8,736 nt of DNA from Flavobacterium sp. UBA6135 (GTDB lineage Bacteria; Bacteroidota; Bacteroidia; Flavobacteriales; Flavobacteriaceae), in NCBI RefSeq assembly GCF_002428305.1, contig NZ_DIVJ01000041.1, forward strand, positions 1-8,736. Reading direction: 5' to 3'. The notes under the pieces were generated by a model. That model searched no databases and was not told where the DNA came from. It worked only from the letters and a program-made list of their open reading frames with translations. How positions within the stretch are numbered: the stretch's first letter is position 1; each line of letters starts with the position of its first letter. The position numbers were made by a program, and so were the translations under genes. Positions 1 to 6,174 of this stretch are shown in pieces.

Positions 1-18
1 ACACTTTTTGCTGACGAT

Positions 19-1044
19 TTACACAATATTTTTAGGAGGAATTATAATTGCAATTCTTTTTAATAATTCGGTTGTTAAGCTAGGAACAGCTGAACCGACA
101 TCCATTGAAGCTAAATCAATAGTTTTTAAGAAATAAAAAATGTATTTTCCAAAATCAATATCCTTTATTTTAGAGTAGAACATTGTATCAACCGACCAAA
201 ATGGTTGTGATACATAAAATAAATTACTTAATGTTCCTTTCCTTGGTATCAGTATTGACTCTTTATCATACAATGATTCATTTACATACCTCATAATTCC
301 ACCGGAACCATAAACTGGGATTAATCCATCCGATAACTTTTTATGATCTTTACCATACTTTATTTCCAATAAATCTTCAAGTTTTCCAATCTCCCACCCC
401 TTAGGAATCAACCCCAACTCACTTTCTACAAACTCACCGTTTTGAAACGGACCAAAATCTACAAACCAGTGTTTGTAGAGTGCCATTGCCATTTCTTCGA
501 GGGTTTTGTTGATGGCGAGGTTGTTTTCGATTTTGTCGCAAATATCAAAGTACATATCACCAACTTCTTTCTGATAATTTATATCTTCAAAAACTGGTAA
601 TTCTAGTTTATCAAAATCTGTTTTCTTGAAATGTGGTATAAGGCTACCAACGTGAAGAGCGTTAATTCTATCTTGTGCCAACTTTGAACGGAGCAGAGCA
701 AAAAGATATTTAGGATAAATAATATTTTTTTTAGCTCTTAATGCCACCATATCTTGAGCAATACAAAAATTTACTGGATTCGGTGTCCAACACACCCTTC
801 CTGGAGTTCCTTTCAAAACAAATAATAAATCTTCGGGTTGAGGATGAGCTCTAAACCAATTTTCATATGTCTTATCAGAAACGTATCTAATATTTATAAA
901 ATCAGGATATAACTTTTCATTTCTAATACAGTTTGTAGCTATTAATGGGATTCCAGTCTCAGCAGTTGGACAAGTCTTTCCTCTGTTGTCAACTATGTTT
1001 TCAACTAATTCAGTTAATTTATATGTTTTCCAGCTTTTTGGCAT
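19..1044 (-). CDS. hsdS: Type I R-M specificity subunit HsdS, C-terminally short
   Basis: HsdS recognises the two halves of the bipartite DNA target and docks the HsdM methylase (and HsdR) subunits. The protein has 341 residues. Target recognition domain 1 covers about 1-150 and ends with the typical GSLIPHFKKTDF stretch (133-144). The central conserved helix covers about 155-197 (DKIENNLAINKTLEEMAMAL), then a linker with GLIPKGWEIG (211-220). Target recognition domain 2 runs from about 214 to 337 and ends with GSAVPSLTTELLKRI (317-331) and IIIPPKNIV. Family members of this layout usually continue for about 50-70 residues with a second conserved helix, but here a TAA follows immediately. The codons after it lie at the window edge, so a frameshift cannot be separated from a true short form. 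The start is fixed by its junction with the upstream ATPase stop. The GC-richer central segment (about 480-550) between AT-rich recognition domains suggests domain exchange. Confidence 0.88.
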   Translation of the reverse strand: MPKSWKTYKLTELVENIVDNRGKTCPTAETGIPLIATNCIRNEKLYPDFINIRYVSDKTYENWFRAHPQPEDLLFVLKGTPGRVCWTPNPVNFCIAQDMVALRAKKNIIYPKYLFALLRSKLAQDRINALHVGSLIPHFKKTDFDKLELPVFEDINYQKEVGDMYFDICDKIENNLAINKTLEEMAMALYKHWFVDFGPFQNGEFVESELGLIPKGWEIGKLEDLLEIKYGKDHKKLSDGLIPVYGSGGIMRYVNESLYDKESILIPRKGTLSNLFYVSQPFWSVDTMFYSKIKDIDFGKYIFYFLKTIDLASMDVGSAVPSLTTELLKRIAIIIPPKNIV

Positions 1045-3018
1045 TTATTTTTTAGGTTTTACTTTTTTTATTGATCTAAATGTTAATTTAGGTTCTGGTT
1101 TTAAAAGTTTTTTCAACTCTGAAATCCATTCAGGGGTTTTGTCAACAGGTAATTCGTTATATTTATGTGCTAATCTTGTTTTTAATGGTTTTAAAATATC
1201 AATCAATTCTTTAAAAGCTGCTAATTTTTCTTTTCCTTTTTTTTCAGTTTCTATAAAAGAATAATCACCACTTAATTTACTAATTTTGAAGTCTACAGCT
1301 ATATTAAAATTATTCAAAACTGATCTTAATTCAGGGATTTCATTTGCAAGATTATTTAACGATGACCACATTCTATTCGATTCTAGGACATCCTCAATTC
1401 TAATCTCTTCTCCATGTTTGTTATCAATGTAATCTATTAATTTTACTTCACCTTCTTTAAAAACATATCTTTTGAAAAATAAAATTTTTGAATTTTCAGT
1501 TAATGAAGATTTGTATTCCATATCATTATCGGATAAAAATATTATCTTATTTTTAGTATATTCTGTTTCCGTTTTATTTCTCAGTGGTACAGACAGAAAA
1601 TCAACCAAACTAATTAATCTATCTATTCCACCAATCGATAAAAATTTAACATTTTTACTGTTAAAGTATGATTGCAAATATATTTTATCACTATGTCCTT
1701 CTACAATAATCCAATCTTTATTTCCATTTCTTAAGGAAGATAATATTGCTGAAGCTAAATCATAAATACTTTTAAAGAAAATATCTTCAACCCTATGGGC
1801 TTCATGATTATCAAATAAATTGTTTGAAGCAAAACAGGAAATTTGAGGTACTTTTCTTTCATCTTCTATTGTGTGAGTAATTATTGCATCATTAATTATC
1901 GGTAATGCACCATACCAATGTGTTGTAACTAAAGTCTGTATGTTTTGTTGTGAAATTTTTTCTATTTTTTCAAATTGCTCAAAACAATTTGTAACATCTA
2001 ATGATGCTTCAGGTTCATCTATGCCTAGAATAATATTACTCTCACTATTGCTTACACTATTTTCCGTTACTAAAGAAAAAATTATATCTATCAATGCTTT
2101 CTTTCTTTGACCAGAACTCATTGAATTAATTTTCGTGTCTTTATTTTTTAAACTTCTATTTTTAAAATACTCTTCGATAACTCTACCTCTTAAATCTTTA
2201 GATGTTACTTTTTGTTTAACATTTGGATCTGTGTTAAATGAATAATCTTTATCAATTTTTTGGATAGTTTTTTCAACAGAGGAAACAAATTCTTTTAAAT
2301 TATCGTTAATGATTTGAATGATTTTTTTATTGCTTCCATCAACAGTAACTTGTTTATCAAATACATCATCAATTTTTGTTTTGATATCTTGACCTATTAA
2401 ATATTGTAAACTATTATTTTCTAATCTTAGATAATCATTTATATTAGTTTCTACAGGAATGTAAATATAATTATATGAACTTTTTAAAGCATTTGAAAAA
2501 GCAATTAGCTTTTTTTTATCACAAGTTTCTAAAATTATTTTTTGTAATTCTTCAAATGGCCCAAGTTTTATGTCACCATCAATGTTGATTCCATCTACTA
2601 AGAGATAATGGGTTTCTTTTGAGTATTTACTATGAAAATTATCTCTAAGTTCTTGAAAATGATATTGTTGTTTACTGTTGCTTGGTGCCTTTAGATCCCA
2701 TAAGGCATCGCTCATTAATTTGATGATTTCCTCTAAATCTGATTTAGGACTTGTATAATTAGCCTTAATTTTTTCAATAAAAGACTTTTCGATACAAATT
2801 ATAGGAGCAATATATGCATCACCTCTTTTTTCTTCATGTGATAAAACAATTGATTTTTTATTAAAATATACATCTAATATTTCTAATATTGAAGTTTTTC
2901 CAGAACCATTTTTCCCAATAATTAAGTTAAGATTAGAATGATTGTGATTAGTAATAAAGGGTATAAAATGTAAATTTCTATAACATTTATAATGTCTTAA
3001 AAAAACTCCAACTATCAT
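1045..3018 (-). CDS. Fused ABC-type ATPase/TOPRIM (DUF4435-like) protein, PARIS AriA-AriB-like
   Basis: A 657-residue two-part protein. The N-terminal ABC/SMC-like ATPase (about 1-390) shows Walker A GKNGSGKT (35-42), a signature-like SSGQRKKA (301-308), Walker B ILGIDEPEASLD (330-341, with D334 and E335) and an H-loop TTHW (365-368). The C-terminal part (about 430-657) shows TOPRIM/DUF4435-type features: WIIVEGHSDK (436-445, acidic E440 and D444), SIGG (461-464) and IIFLSDND (492-499). In the PARIS defence system AriA is an ABC ATPase and AriB a DUF4435/TOPRIM nuclease released when AriA senses an anti-restriction protein; fused versions are known and have about this length. Placement between hsdM and hsdS fits a guard of restriction. 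Alternatives are an OLD/GajA-like nuclease (no GajB helicase seen) or a PrrC/RloC-like anticodon nuclease (its C-terminus does not look like PrrC). The gene is clearly AT-richer than hsdM, suggesting separate acquisition. Domain calls are strong; the PARIS assignment is inference. Confidence 0.8.
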   Translation of the reverse strand: MIVGVFLRHYKCYRNLHFIPFITNHNHSNLNLIIGKNGSGKTSILEILDVYFNKKSIVLSHEEKRGDAYIAPIICIEKSFIEKIKANYTSPKSDLEEIIKLMSDALWDLKAPSNSKQQYHFQELRDNFHSKYSKETHYLLVDGINIDGDIKLGPFEELQKIILETCDKKKLIAFSNALKSSYNYIYIPVETNINDYLRLENNSLQYLIGQDIKTKIDDVFDKQVTVDGSNKKIIQIINDNLKEFVSSVEKTIQKIDKDYSFNTDPNVKQKVTSKDLRGRVIEEYFKNRSLKNKDTKINSMSSGQRKKALIDIIFSLVTENSVSNSESNIILGIDEPEASLDVTNCFEQFEKIEKISQQNIQTLVTTHWYGALPIINDAIITHTIEDERKVPQISCFASNNLFDNHEAHRVEDIFFKSIYDLASAILSSLRNGNKDWIIVEGHSDKIYLQSYFNSKNVKFLSIGGIDRLISLVDFLSVPLRNKTETEYTKNKIIFLSDNDMEYKSSLTENSKILFFKRYVFKEGEVKLIDYIDNKHGEEIRIEDVLESNRMWSSLNNLANEIPELRSVLNNFNIAVDFKISKLSGDYSFIETEKKGKEKLAAFKELIDILKPLKTRLAHKYNELPVDKTPEWISELKKLLKPEPKLTFRSIKKVKPKK

Positions 3019-3020
3019 AA

Positions 3021-4610
3021 TTATAACTTATTAAAATTCTCCAATATCTTTTTTTGCAACTCATTCCCTTTGGTAAACTGTTCTTGTAATTGCTTTTTTA
3101 AAGCTTCCATTTTATCTTCAAATAAAATGCCGTCGTCTTCCACTTCTTCGGTACCTACATAAATACCCGGGGTCAATTTGTAGTCTTGTTTTTGTACTTC
3201 AGCTAAAGAGGCATTGTAACTATAACCATCATTATTTTCATAAGCACCCCCAATGTTTCGCCAAGAGTGGTAAGTAGCGGCTACTTTATCAATATCGGTA
3301 TCGGTAAACACGCGTAATTTGCGGCTTTCCATAGTACCCATTTTACTGGTGTCTATAAATAAAATTTCATCGGTACGTTTGCGGTGAATACCGTCTTTGC
3401 CATCACGGTTTCGGCTTAAGATAAAAATACAGGCAGGAATACCGGTCGTTAAAAACAATTTATCGGGTAGGCGAACAATACAATCAATCATGTTGTTGTT
3501 CACCATAAATTCTCGTACGTTTTTTTCGCCTTTGTTGTTGGAGGTCATCGCACCGTTTGCCATCACCACACTAGCGGTTCCTTTGTCGCTCAAATGACTC
3601 CAAAAGGTTTGCATCCACATATAATTGGCATTGCCATCAGTGGTAAATTCTTCTTTGGGTCCAAAAAGGCGAGGGTCATTTTCAGGTAAATCTTCAGGAT
3701 GCCATTGGCTGACATTAAACGGTGGGTTTACAATAATAAAATCGGCTTTTAAATCGGGAAACTTATCTTGTAACAACGAATCGCCCAAACGCACATCAAA
3801 AGACAAATCACGCAACGCCAAGTTCATTTTACATAAACGGAGGGTGCCATCATAACGCTCTTGGCCGTAAATGGCAATGTTGCGTTTGTCGCCACCATGC
3901 GATTCTAAGAATTTCAACGACTGCACAAACATACCACCCGAGCCACAAGCGGCATCAAATATTTTTCCTTCATACGGTTCAATCATTTCTACCATCAACC
4001 GCACAATACTTCCAGGGGTAAAAAATTGACCGGCACCGGATCCTTCAGCAAGTGCGAACTTTCCAATGTAATACTCATACACCCGACCTAAAATATCACT
4101 TTCAGGGTTTTCTTTCTGTGACAGTTTCGGATTGGATAATAAATTGATTAATCCCCCCACCTGTCGAGGTGTCAACTGACTCTTCACAAAAATACGGGGC
4201 AAGATGCCTTTTAAATCCGGTCTGAATTTTGCTAAAGTTGCGTCCAACGTATCAAAAGCATCATCTACAATTACTTTGATATTGTCTTGTTCAGCATTGG
4301 CTTTTAAATAATCCCAAGTGGCTTCTTTCGGAATGATATAAACGTTTTTGGATAAATACTCATCCGGGTCTTCCATCACATAATTAATTTCTGCTTCATC
4401 TGATGTAAAATAGATTGAGTTTTTATCTTGAACCAATAGTTGCAATTCTTGTTTACGAATTTCATATCGTTCAGACATATGCTTTAAGAAAATCATAGGC
4501 AACACATAGTCTTTGTATTGATTTTCAGCTACTGCACCACGTAATTCGTTGGCAGCTTTCCAGAGTTCTTGTTCAAAATTGATATCGGCTTTTACAGTGG
4601 CTTTAGACAT
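3021..4610 (-). CDS. hsdM: Type I R-M DNA (adenine-N6) methyltransferase subunit HsdM
   Basis: HsdM transfers a methyl group from S-adenosylmethionine to adenine N6 in the HsdS-defined target, acting as an M2S trimer alone or within R2M2S. The 529 residues match the usual family length. The N-terminal HsdM_N helical domain (about 8-150) begins with FEQELWKAANELRG and contains the typical YKDYVLPMIFLKHMSERYE (32-50). The catalytic domain starts at ILGRVYEYYIGKFA (173-186) and GQFFTPGSIVRLM (194-206). The SAM-binding motif I is DAACGSGGMF (219-228) and the catalytic motif IV is NPPF (295-298), the N6-adenine methylase signature. A charged C-terminal helix (about 495-529) is of the type that contacts HsdS. 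No disruption is visible, so modification activity is plausible if HsdS works. It is the first gene of the operon; its stop lies 2 nt before the ATPase start. Its base composition is clearly less AT-rich than that of the next gene. Confidence 0.96.
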   Translation of the reverse strand: MSKATVKADINFEQELWKAANELRGAVAENQYKDYVLPMIFLKHMSERYEIRKQELQLLVQDKNSIYFTSDEAEINYVMEDPDEYLSKNVYIIPKEATWDYLKANAEQDNIKVIVDDAFDTLDATLAKFRPDLKGILPRIFVKSQLTPRQVGGLINLLSNPKLSQKENPESDILGRVYEYYIGKFALAEGSGAGQFFTPGSIVRLMVEMIEPYEGKIFDAACGSGGMFVQSLKFLESHGGDKRNIAIYGQERYDGTLRLCKMNLALRDLSFDVRLGDSLLQDKFPDLKADFIIVNPPFNVSQWHPEDLPENDPRLFGPKEEFTTDGNANYMWMQTFWSHLSDKGTASVVMANGAMTSNNKGEKNVREFMVNNNMIDCIVRLPDKLFLTTGIPACIFILSRNRDGKDGIHRKRTDEILFIDTSKMGTMESRKLRVFTDTDIDKVAATYHSWRNIGGAYENNDGYSYNASLAEVQKQDYKLTPGIYVGTEEVEDDGILFEDKMEALKKQLQEQFTKGNELQKKILENFNKL

Positions 4611-4644
4611 ATATTTTATGCTATAATTTAAATTATTACTTTCC

Positions 4645-4716
4645 CAAACTTACTAAAAACAAAAAAAGAAAACCATAAAATTAGCAAAGGGTTTCCAATA
4701 GTTTTTAACAAATATA
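4645..4716 (-). promoter_or_regulatory. Candidate hsdM operon promoter region
   Basis: Two minus-strand octamers fit the Bacteroidota -7 consensus TAnnTTTG: TATATTTG (4716 to 4709) and TAAGTTTG (4652 to 4645). They would give leaders of roughly 90 and 30 nt before the hsdM ATG at 4610. No well-spaced TTTG -33 element is evident for either, so this rests on the -7 boxes only. Between them (4676-4688) lies TTTGCTAATTTTA on the minus strand, identical to a stretch of the tandem array at the right edge of the window. Confidence 0.35.
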
Positions 4717-4850
4717 GTTTTTAGCGATACCACCCTTTTACGGATTCCCGCATTCTACTAAAATAAATTCAAAGGAGTTTCTCCCACCGGCAAGCAGGAA
4801 ATTGTTTTTGGAAAGGCTAATATAGGGGAAAAGTTTTAGAAAAGTAGTTC

Positions 4851-4912
4851 TTAGTCCTTAGTTCTTAGTCCTTAGTTCTTAGTCCTTAGTACTTAGTCCT
4901 TAGTCCTTAGTT
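4851..4912. repeat. Heptamer tandem repeat TTAGTNC, eight units plus a partial
   Basis: Eight consecutive 7-bp units are exact in length: TTAGTCC, TTAGTTC, TTAGTCC, TTAGTTC, TTAGTCC, TTAGTAC, TTAGTCC, TTAGTCC, followed by a partial TTAGTT. The only variable positions are the sixth base and its context, and the first units alternate CC/TC, giving a 14-bp higher-order period. It lies about 240 bp upstream of hsdM in non-coding DNA. Such arrays can expand or contract by replication slippage; no function is evident. Confidence 0.95.
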
Positions 4913-5207
4913 ATTTGTGACTCAGACAAAAACTTAGTGCAATGTTGTGCAACCTTGTGGACAAAAAAGAAACTAGCCATAACCAAAAGCTAAAAAAGAA
5001 GACATTGAAGGAAAGTAAAAACGTATTTTTTTTTGTTCTTAAGGCCTAATTTCATTGGTAAATCAGAAGAAATGAACAAAAAAAATGACGATTGTGAATA
5101 AAAGAATATGTTAAATGTGTACATATTTTTTGTAGATTTCACAATCTTGTTTACTTTTAATTCGCTTTTAAACGTGCACACGCTCGGGTTAATAAACGGC
5201 AAAAATT

Positions 5208-5232
5208 CAGCTCATAAATCGGTTCCTAGGCC
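5208..5232. repeat. Direct repeat copy A (CAGCTCAT...TCGGTTCCTAGGCC)
   Basis: CAGCTCAT (5208-5215) and TCGGTTCCTAGGCC (5219-5232) recur in the same order and orientation at 5655-5662 and 5667-5680, with only the 3-4 bases between the blocks differing. Here the second block forms the loop of a hairpin; in the other copy it spans the HU stop codon. CCTAGG in the middle is itself palindromic. Confidence 0.85.
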
Positions 5233-5251
5233 ATTTCATGAGCTTTTTTTT
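5209..5251 (+). terminator. Terminator-like hairpin with T-tract
   Basis: AGCTCATAAAT (5209-5219) pairs with ATTTCATGAGCT (5233-5244) around a 13-nt loop, with one bulged C. An unbroken run of T follows (to 5251) on the plus strand. This looks like an intrinsic terminator for rightward transcription, but no plus-strand gene is visible upstream of it. On the minus strand the following T-tract is shorter and offset by a few bases. Either an unannotated plus-strand transcript ends here or the hairpin has another role. Confidence 0.4.
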
Positions 5252-5284
5252 ATGGTTTTTTTTCAAAGCTGCCAGGGTGCTGAG

Positions 5285-5301
5285 GGACTAAGGAACTAAG
5301 G
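5285..5301. repeat. Inverted short copy of the heptamer repeat
   Basis: GGACTAA (5285-5291) and GAACTAA (5293-5299) are the reverse complements of the TTAGTCC and TTAGTTC heptamers at 4851-4912, separated by one extra G. The stretch therefore resembles a two-unit copy of that array in opposite orientation, about 370 bp away. Confidence 0.7.
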
Positions 5302-5458
5302 TTTAAGAGGTAAAAGTTGAGTGGGAAGCGAGAAAAACTATAATTTTTTTTAGTGAAAAACTACGGTTTATGTAGGTTTTTACTTTTTTTTTGAGCTTTT
5401 TTCGGGTTTTTTGAGTTTGTTTTTGGTAGTTTTCGGTTGTTTTTTTTACGTTTTGATA

Positions 5459-5489
5459 CGGATTTTGGCTAAAAAAGGGTCAAAATCCG
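5459..5489. repeat. Inverted repeat CGGATTTTG/CAAAATCCG
   Basis: A perfect 9-bp inverted repeat (5459-5467 and 5481-5489) with a 13-nt spacer. It lies directly before the four degenerate repeats that start at 5492. It has no T-tract suited to intrinsic termination on either strand. Function unknown. Confidence 0.6.
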
Positions 5490-5491
5490 GT

Positions 5492-5581
5492 GAAAAATTC
5501 GTCCGTATCGTTTGAAAAAATCATCCGCATCGTTTTTACAAACCATCAGGACGATTTTAGAAAACCATCCGCATCGTTTTG
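5492..5581. repeat. Four degenerate ~22-bp repeats (CATCCGCATCGTTTT core)
   Basis: Units begin at about 5492, 5514, 5539 and 5560, with periods of 22, 25 and 21 bp. Cores are CGTCCGTATCGTTT, CATCCGCATCGTTTT, CATCAGGACGATTTT and CATCCGCATCGTTTT, each preceded by an A-rich stretch. They sit just past the HU terminator. They are too irregular and too closely spaced for CRISPR. The reverse complement of the second and fourth cores contains GCGGATG, also found in the dispersed repeats at 6618-6846. Confidence 0.75.
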
Positions 5582-5608
5582 AAGTGAAAATTATGCTGCA
5601 AAAGGCAT

Positions 5609-5640
5609 AAAAAAACCCCAGCGAAAGTCACTGGGGTTAA
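5609..5640 (-). terminator. Intrinsic terminator of the HU-like gene
   Basis: Read on the minus strand, AACCCCAG and CTGGGGTT (8-bp perfect stem, plus coordinates 5631-5638 and 5614-5621) enclose a 9-nt loop and run into a T-tract (plus-strand A-run 5609-5615). It lies about 35 nt after the HU stop codon and is a typical rho-independent terminator. Confidence 0.85.
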
Positions 5641-5654
5641 CAAACTGCCATTGG

Positions 5655-5680
5655 CAGCTCATTCAGTCGGTTCCTAGGCC
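5655..5680. repeat. Direct repeat copy B, spanning the HU stop codon
   Basis: Second copy of the CAGCTCAT...TCGGTTCCTAGGCC element at 5208-5232. The HU stop codon (TAG, 5676-5674 on the minus strand) lies inside it, so the last alanine codon and the stop are part of a repeated sequence. A small perfect inverted repeat CTGCCA/TGGCAG (5645-5650, 5652-5657) overlaps its left end. Confidence 0.85.
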
Positions 5681-6057
5681 GCTTTTTGGTAACGCAATGT
5701 TTTCAAGAGGTTCTTGATGTTTTGTGCCGGACGAAACAAGACTCTTGATTTGATAATCGAATTACTCGTTACCTCCTCAGGGGTCTCCATACCCAACGAA
5801 CTCAACCCAATTTGAAACGTACCGATGCGTCCTAACCGAACGATGCGTCCATCCTCTAACTGGTTAACCATTTGTTTCTCCAACGAAGCCAATACTGCTA
5901 AGCAGTCTGCTTCGGTTACGGTGCATTGCTCCGAGATCATTCGGGATAATTTTTCAATCCCCACTTCGCCATCCCCGATGGCGGAAGCATAAAATTTTTC
6001 AGGAGCCATTAACTCCTGCGGATTTTTCCGCTGAACTGTTGTGAATTTAACTGCCAT
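5674..6057 (-). CDS. HU-related histone-like DNA-binding protein (Bacteroidota type)
   Basis: A 127-residue basic protein of the HU-related family common in Bacteroidota (TIGR01201/HU-HIG type), somewhat longer than classical HU (about 90 residues). The N-terminus MAVKFTTVQRKNP (1-13) is the typical family extension. The helical dimerisation part covers about 30-68. The beta-arm segment starts with GRIVRLGRIGTFQIGLSS (70-87), matching the family's V-R-L-G-x-x-G-T-F pattern, and the final helix includes RVLFRPAQNIKNLLKTL (105-121). Expected role: nucleoid-associated DNA bending or compaction in the cytoplasm. It is a single-gene unit with its own terminator at 5609-5640 and no Shine-Dalgarno site at its ATG. 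It could be a local architectural protein for the repeat-rich DNA around it, but nothing in the sequence shows this. Confidence 0.9.
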   Translation of the reverse strand: MAVKFTTVQRKNPQELMAPEKFYASAIGDGEVGIEKLSRMISEQCTVTEADCLAVLASLEKQMVNQLEDGRIVRLGRIGTFQIGLSSLGMETPEEVTSNSIIKSRVLFRPAQNIKNLLKTLRYQKAA

Positions 6058-6140
6058 TTTAATTAAGGTGTTAAATTAATAAATAATTTTTGTTGCCGTT
6101 ATTGGTCACGTTGCCAAGCCGTTACAACTGATGTAAAAAT

Positions 6141-6174
6141 ACTACACTAGTTTGGTATATCAAAATCAAACTTA
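6141..6174 (-). promoter_or_regulatory. Candidate HU promoter/operator
   Basis: On the minus strand TAAGTTTG (6174 to 6167) fits the TAnnTTTG -7 box, with a TTG about 24 bp upstream, slightly farther than usual. A second possibility is the weaker TAGTATTT, 16-22 bp after TTTG elements. AGTTTG (6149-6154) and CAAACT (6167-6172) form a 6-bp inverted repeat with 12-bp spacing across this region, a possible operator. Leader length would be about 85-105 nt. Confidence 0.3.

Larger units (their letters stand above)
19..4610 (-). other. Operon hsdM - fused ATPase/TOPRIM - hsdS
   Basis: Three minus-strand genes run head to tail with almost no spacer: the hsdM stop is separated by 2 nt from the ATPase start, and the ATPase stop directly abuts the hsdS start (TAAATG on the coding strand). 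Neither internal start has a visible Shine-Dalgarno sequence, which fits Bacteroidota and suggests translational coupling or re-initiation. The order places a defence-type ATPase between the modification and specificity genes of one type I restriction-modification locus. hsdR is not in the window; it may lie to the left, downstream of hsdS. That one transcript covers all three genes is inferred from spacing. Confidence 0.85.
4611..5673. other. Gene-free, repeat-rich intergenic region between HU gene and hsdM
   Basis: About 1.06 kb without a convincing gene. Short open frames exist on both strands (about 4990-5202 minus, 5108-5299 plus), but their translations are low-complexity, rich in F, K, L and S, and resemble no family I recognise. 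The stretch holds the hsdM upstream region, heptamer repeats, a terminator-like hairpin, a long T-rich run (about 5340-5450), an inverted repeat, four degenerate 22-bp repeats and the HU terminator. A non-coding RNA is possible here, but no specific structure could be assigned. Confidence 0.7.

Noticed and set aside
986..1765. Plus-strand open frames at 986-1264 and 1472-1765
   Set aside because: They are antisense to well-supported ATPase and hsdS coding sequence, and AT-rich DNA explains their length.
1045..3018. PrrC/RloC-type anticodon nuclease
   Set aside because: The ATPase half could fit, but the C-terminal half carries TOPRIM/DUF4435-like acidic motifs and I see no PrrC-type catalytic region; kept only as a functional analogy.
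3397..3855. Plus-strand open frames at 3397-3597 and 3625-3855
   Set aside because: They lie entirely antisense to the catalytic part of hsdM and show no recognisable protein features.
4990..5299. Open frames 4990-5202 (minus) and 5108-5299 (plus)
   Set aside because: Low-complexity translations in T/A-rich DNA overlapping each other on opposite strands and crossing the hairpin at 5209-5251; no start-site or family support.
5492..5581. CRISPR-like array
   Set aside because: Irregular 21-25 bp period with no spacers between units and imperfect cores.
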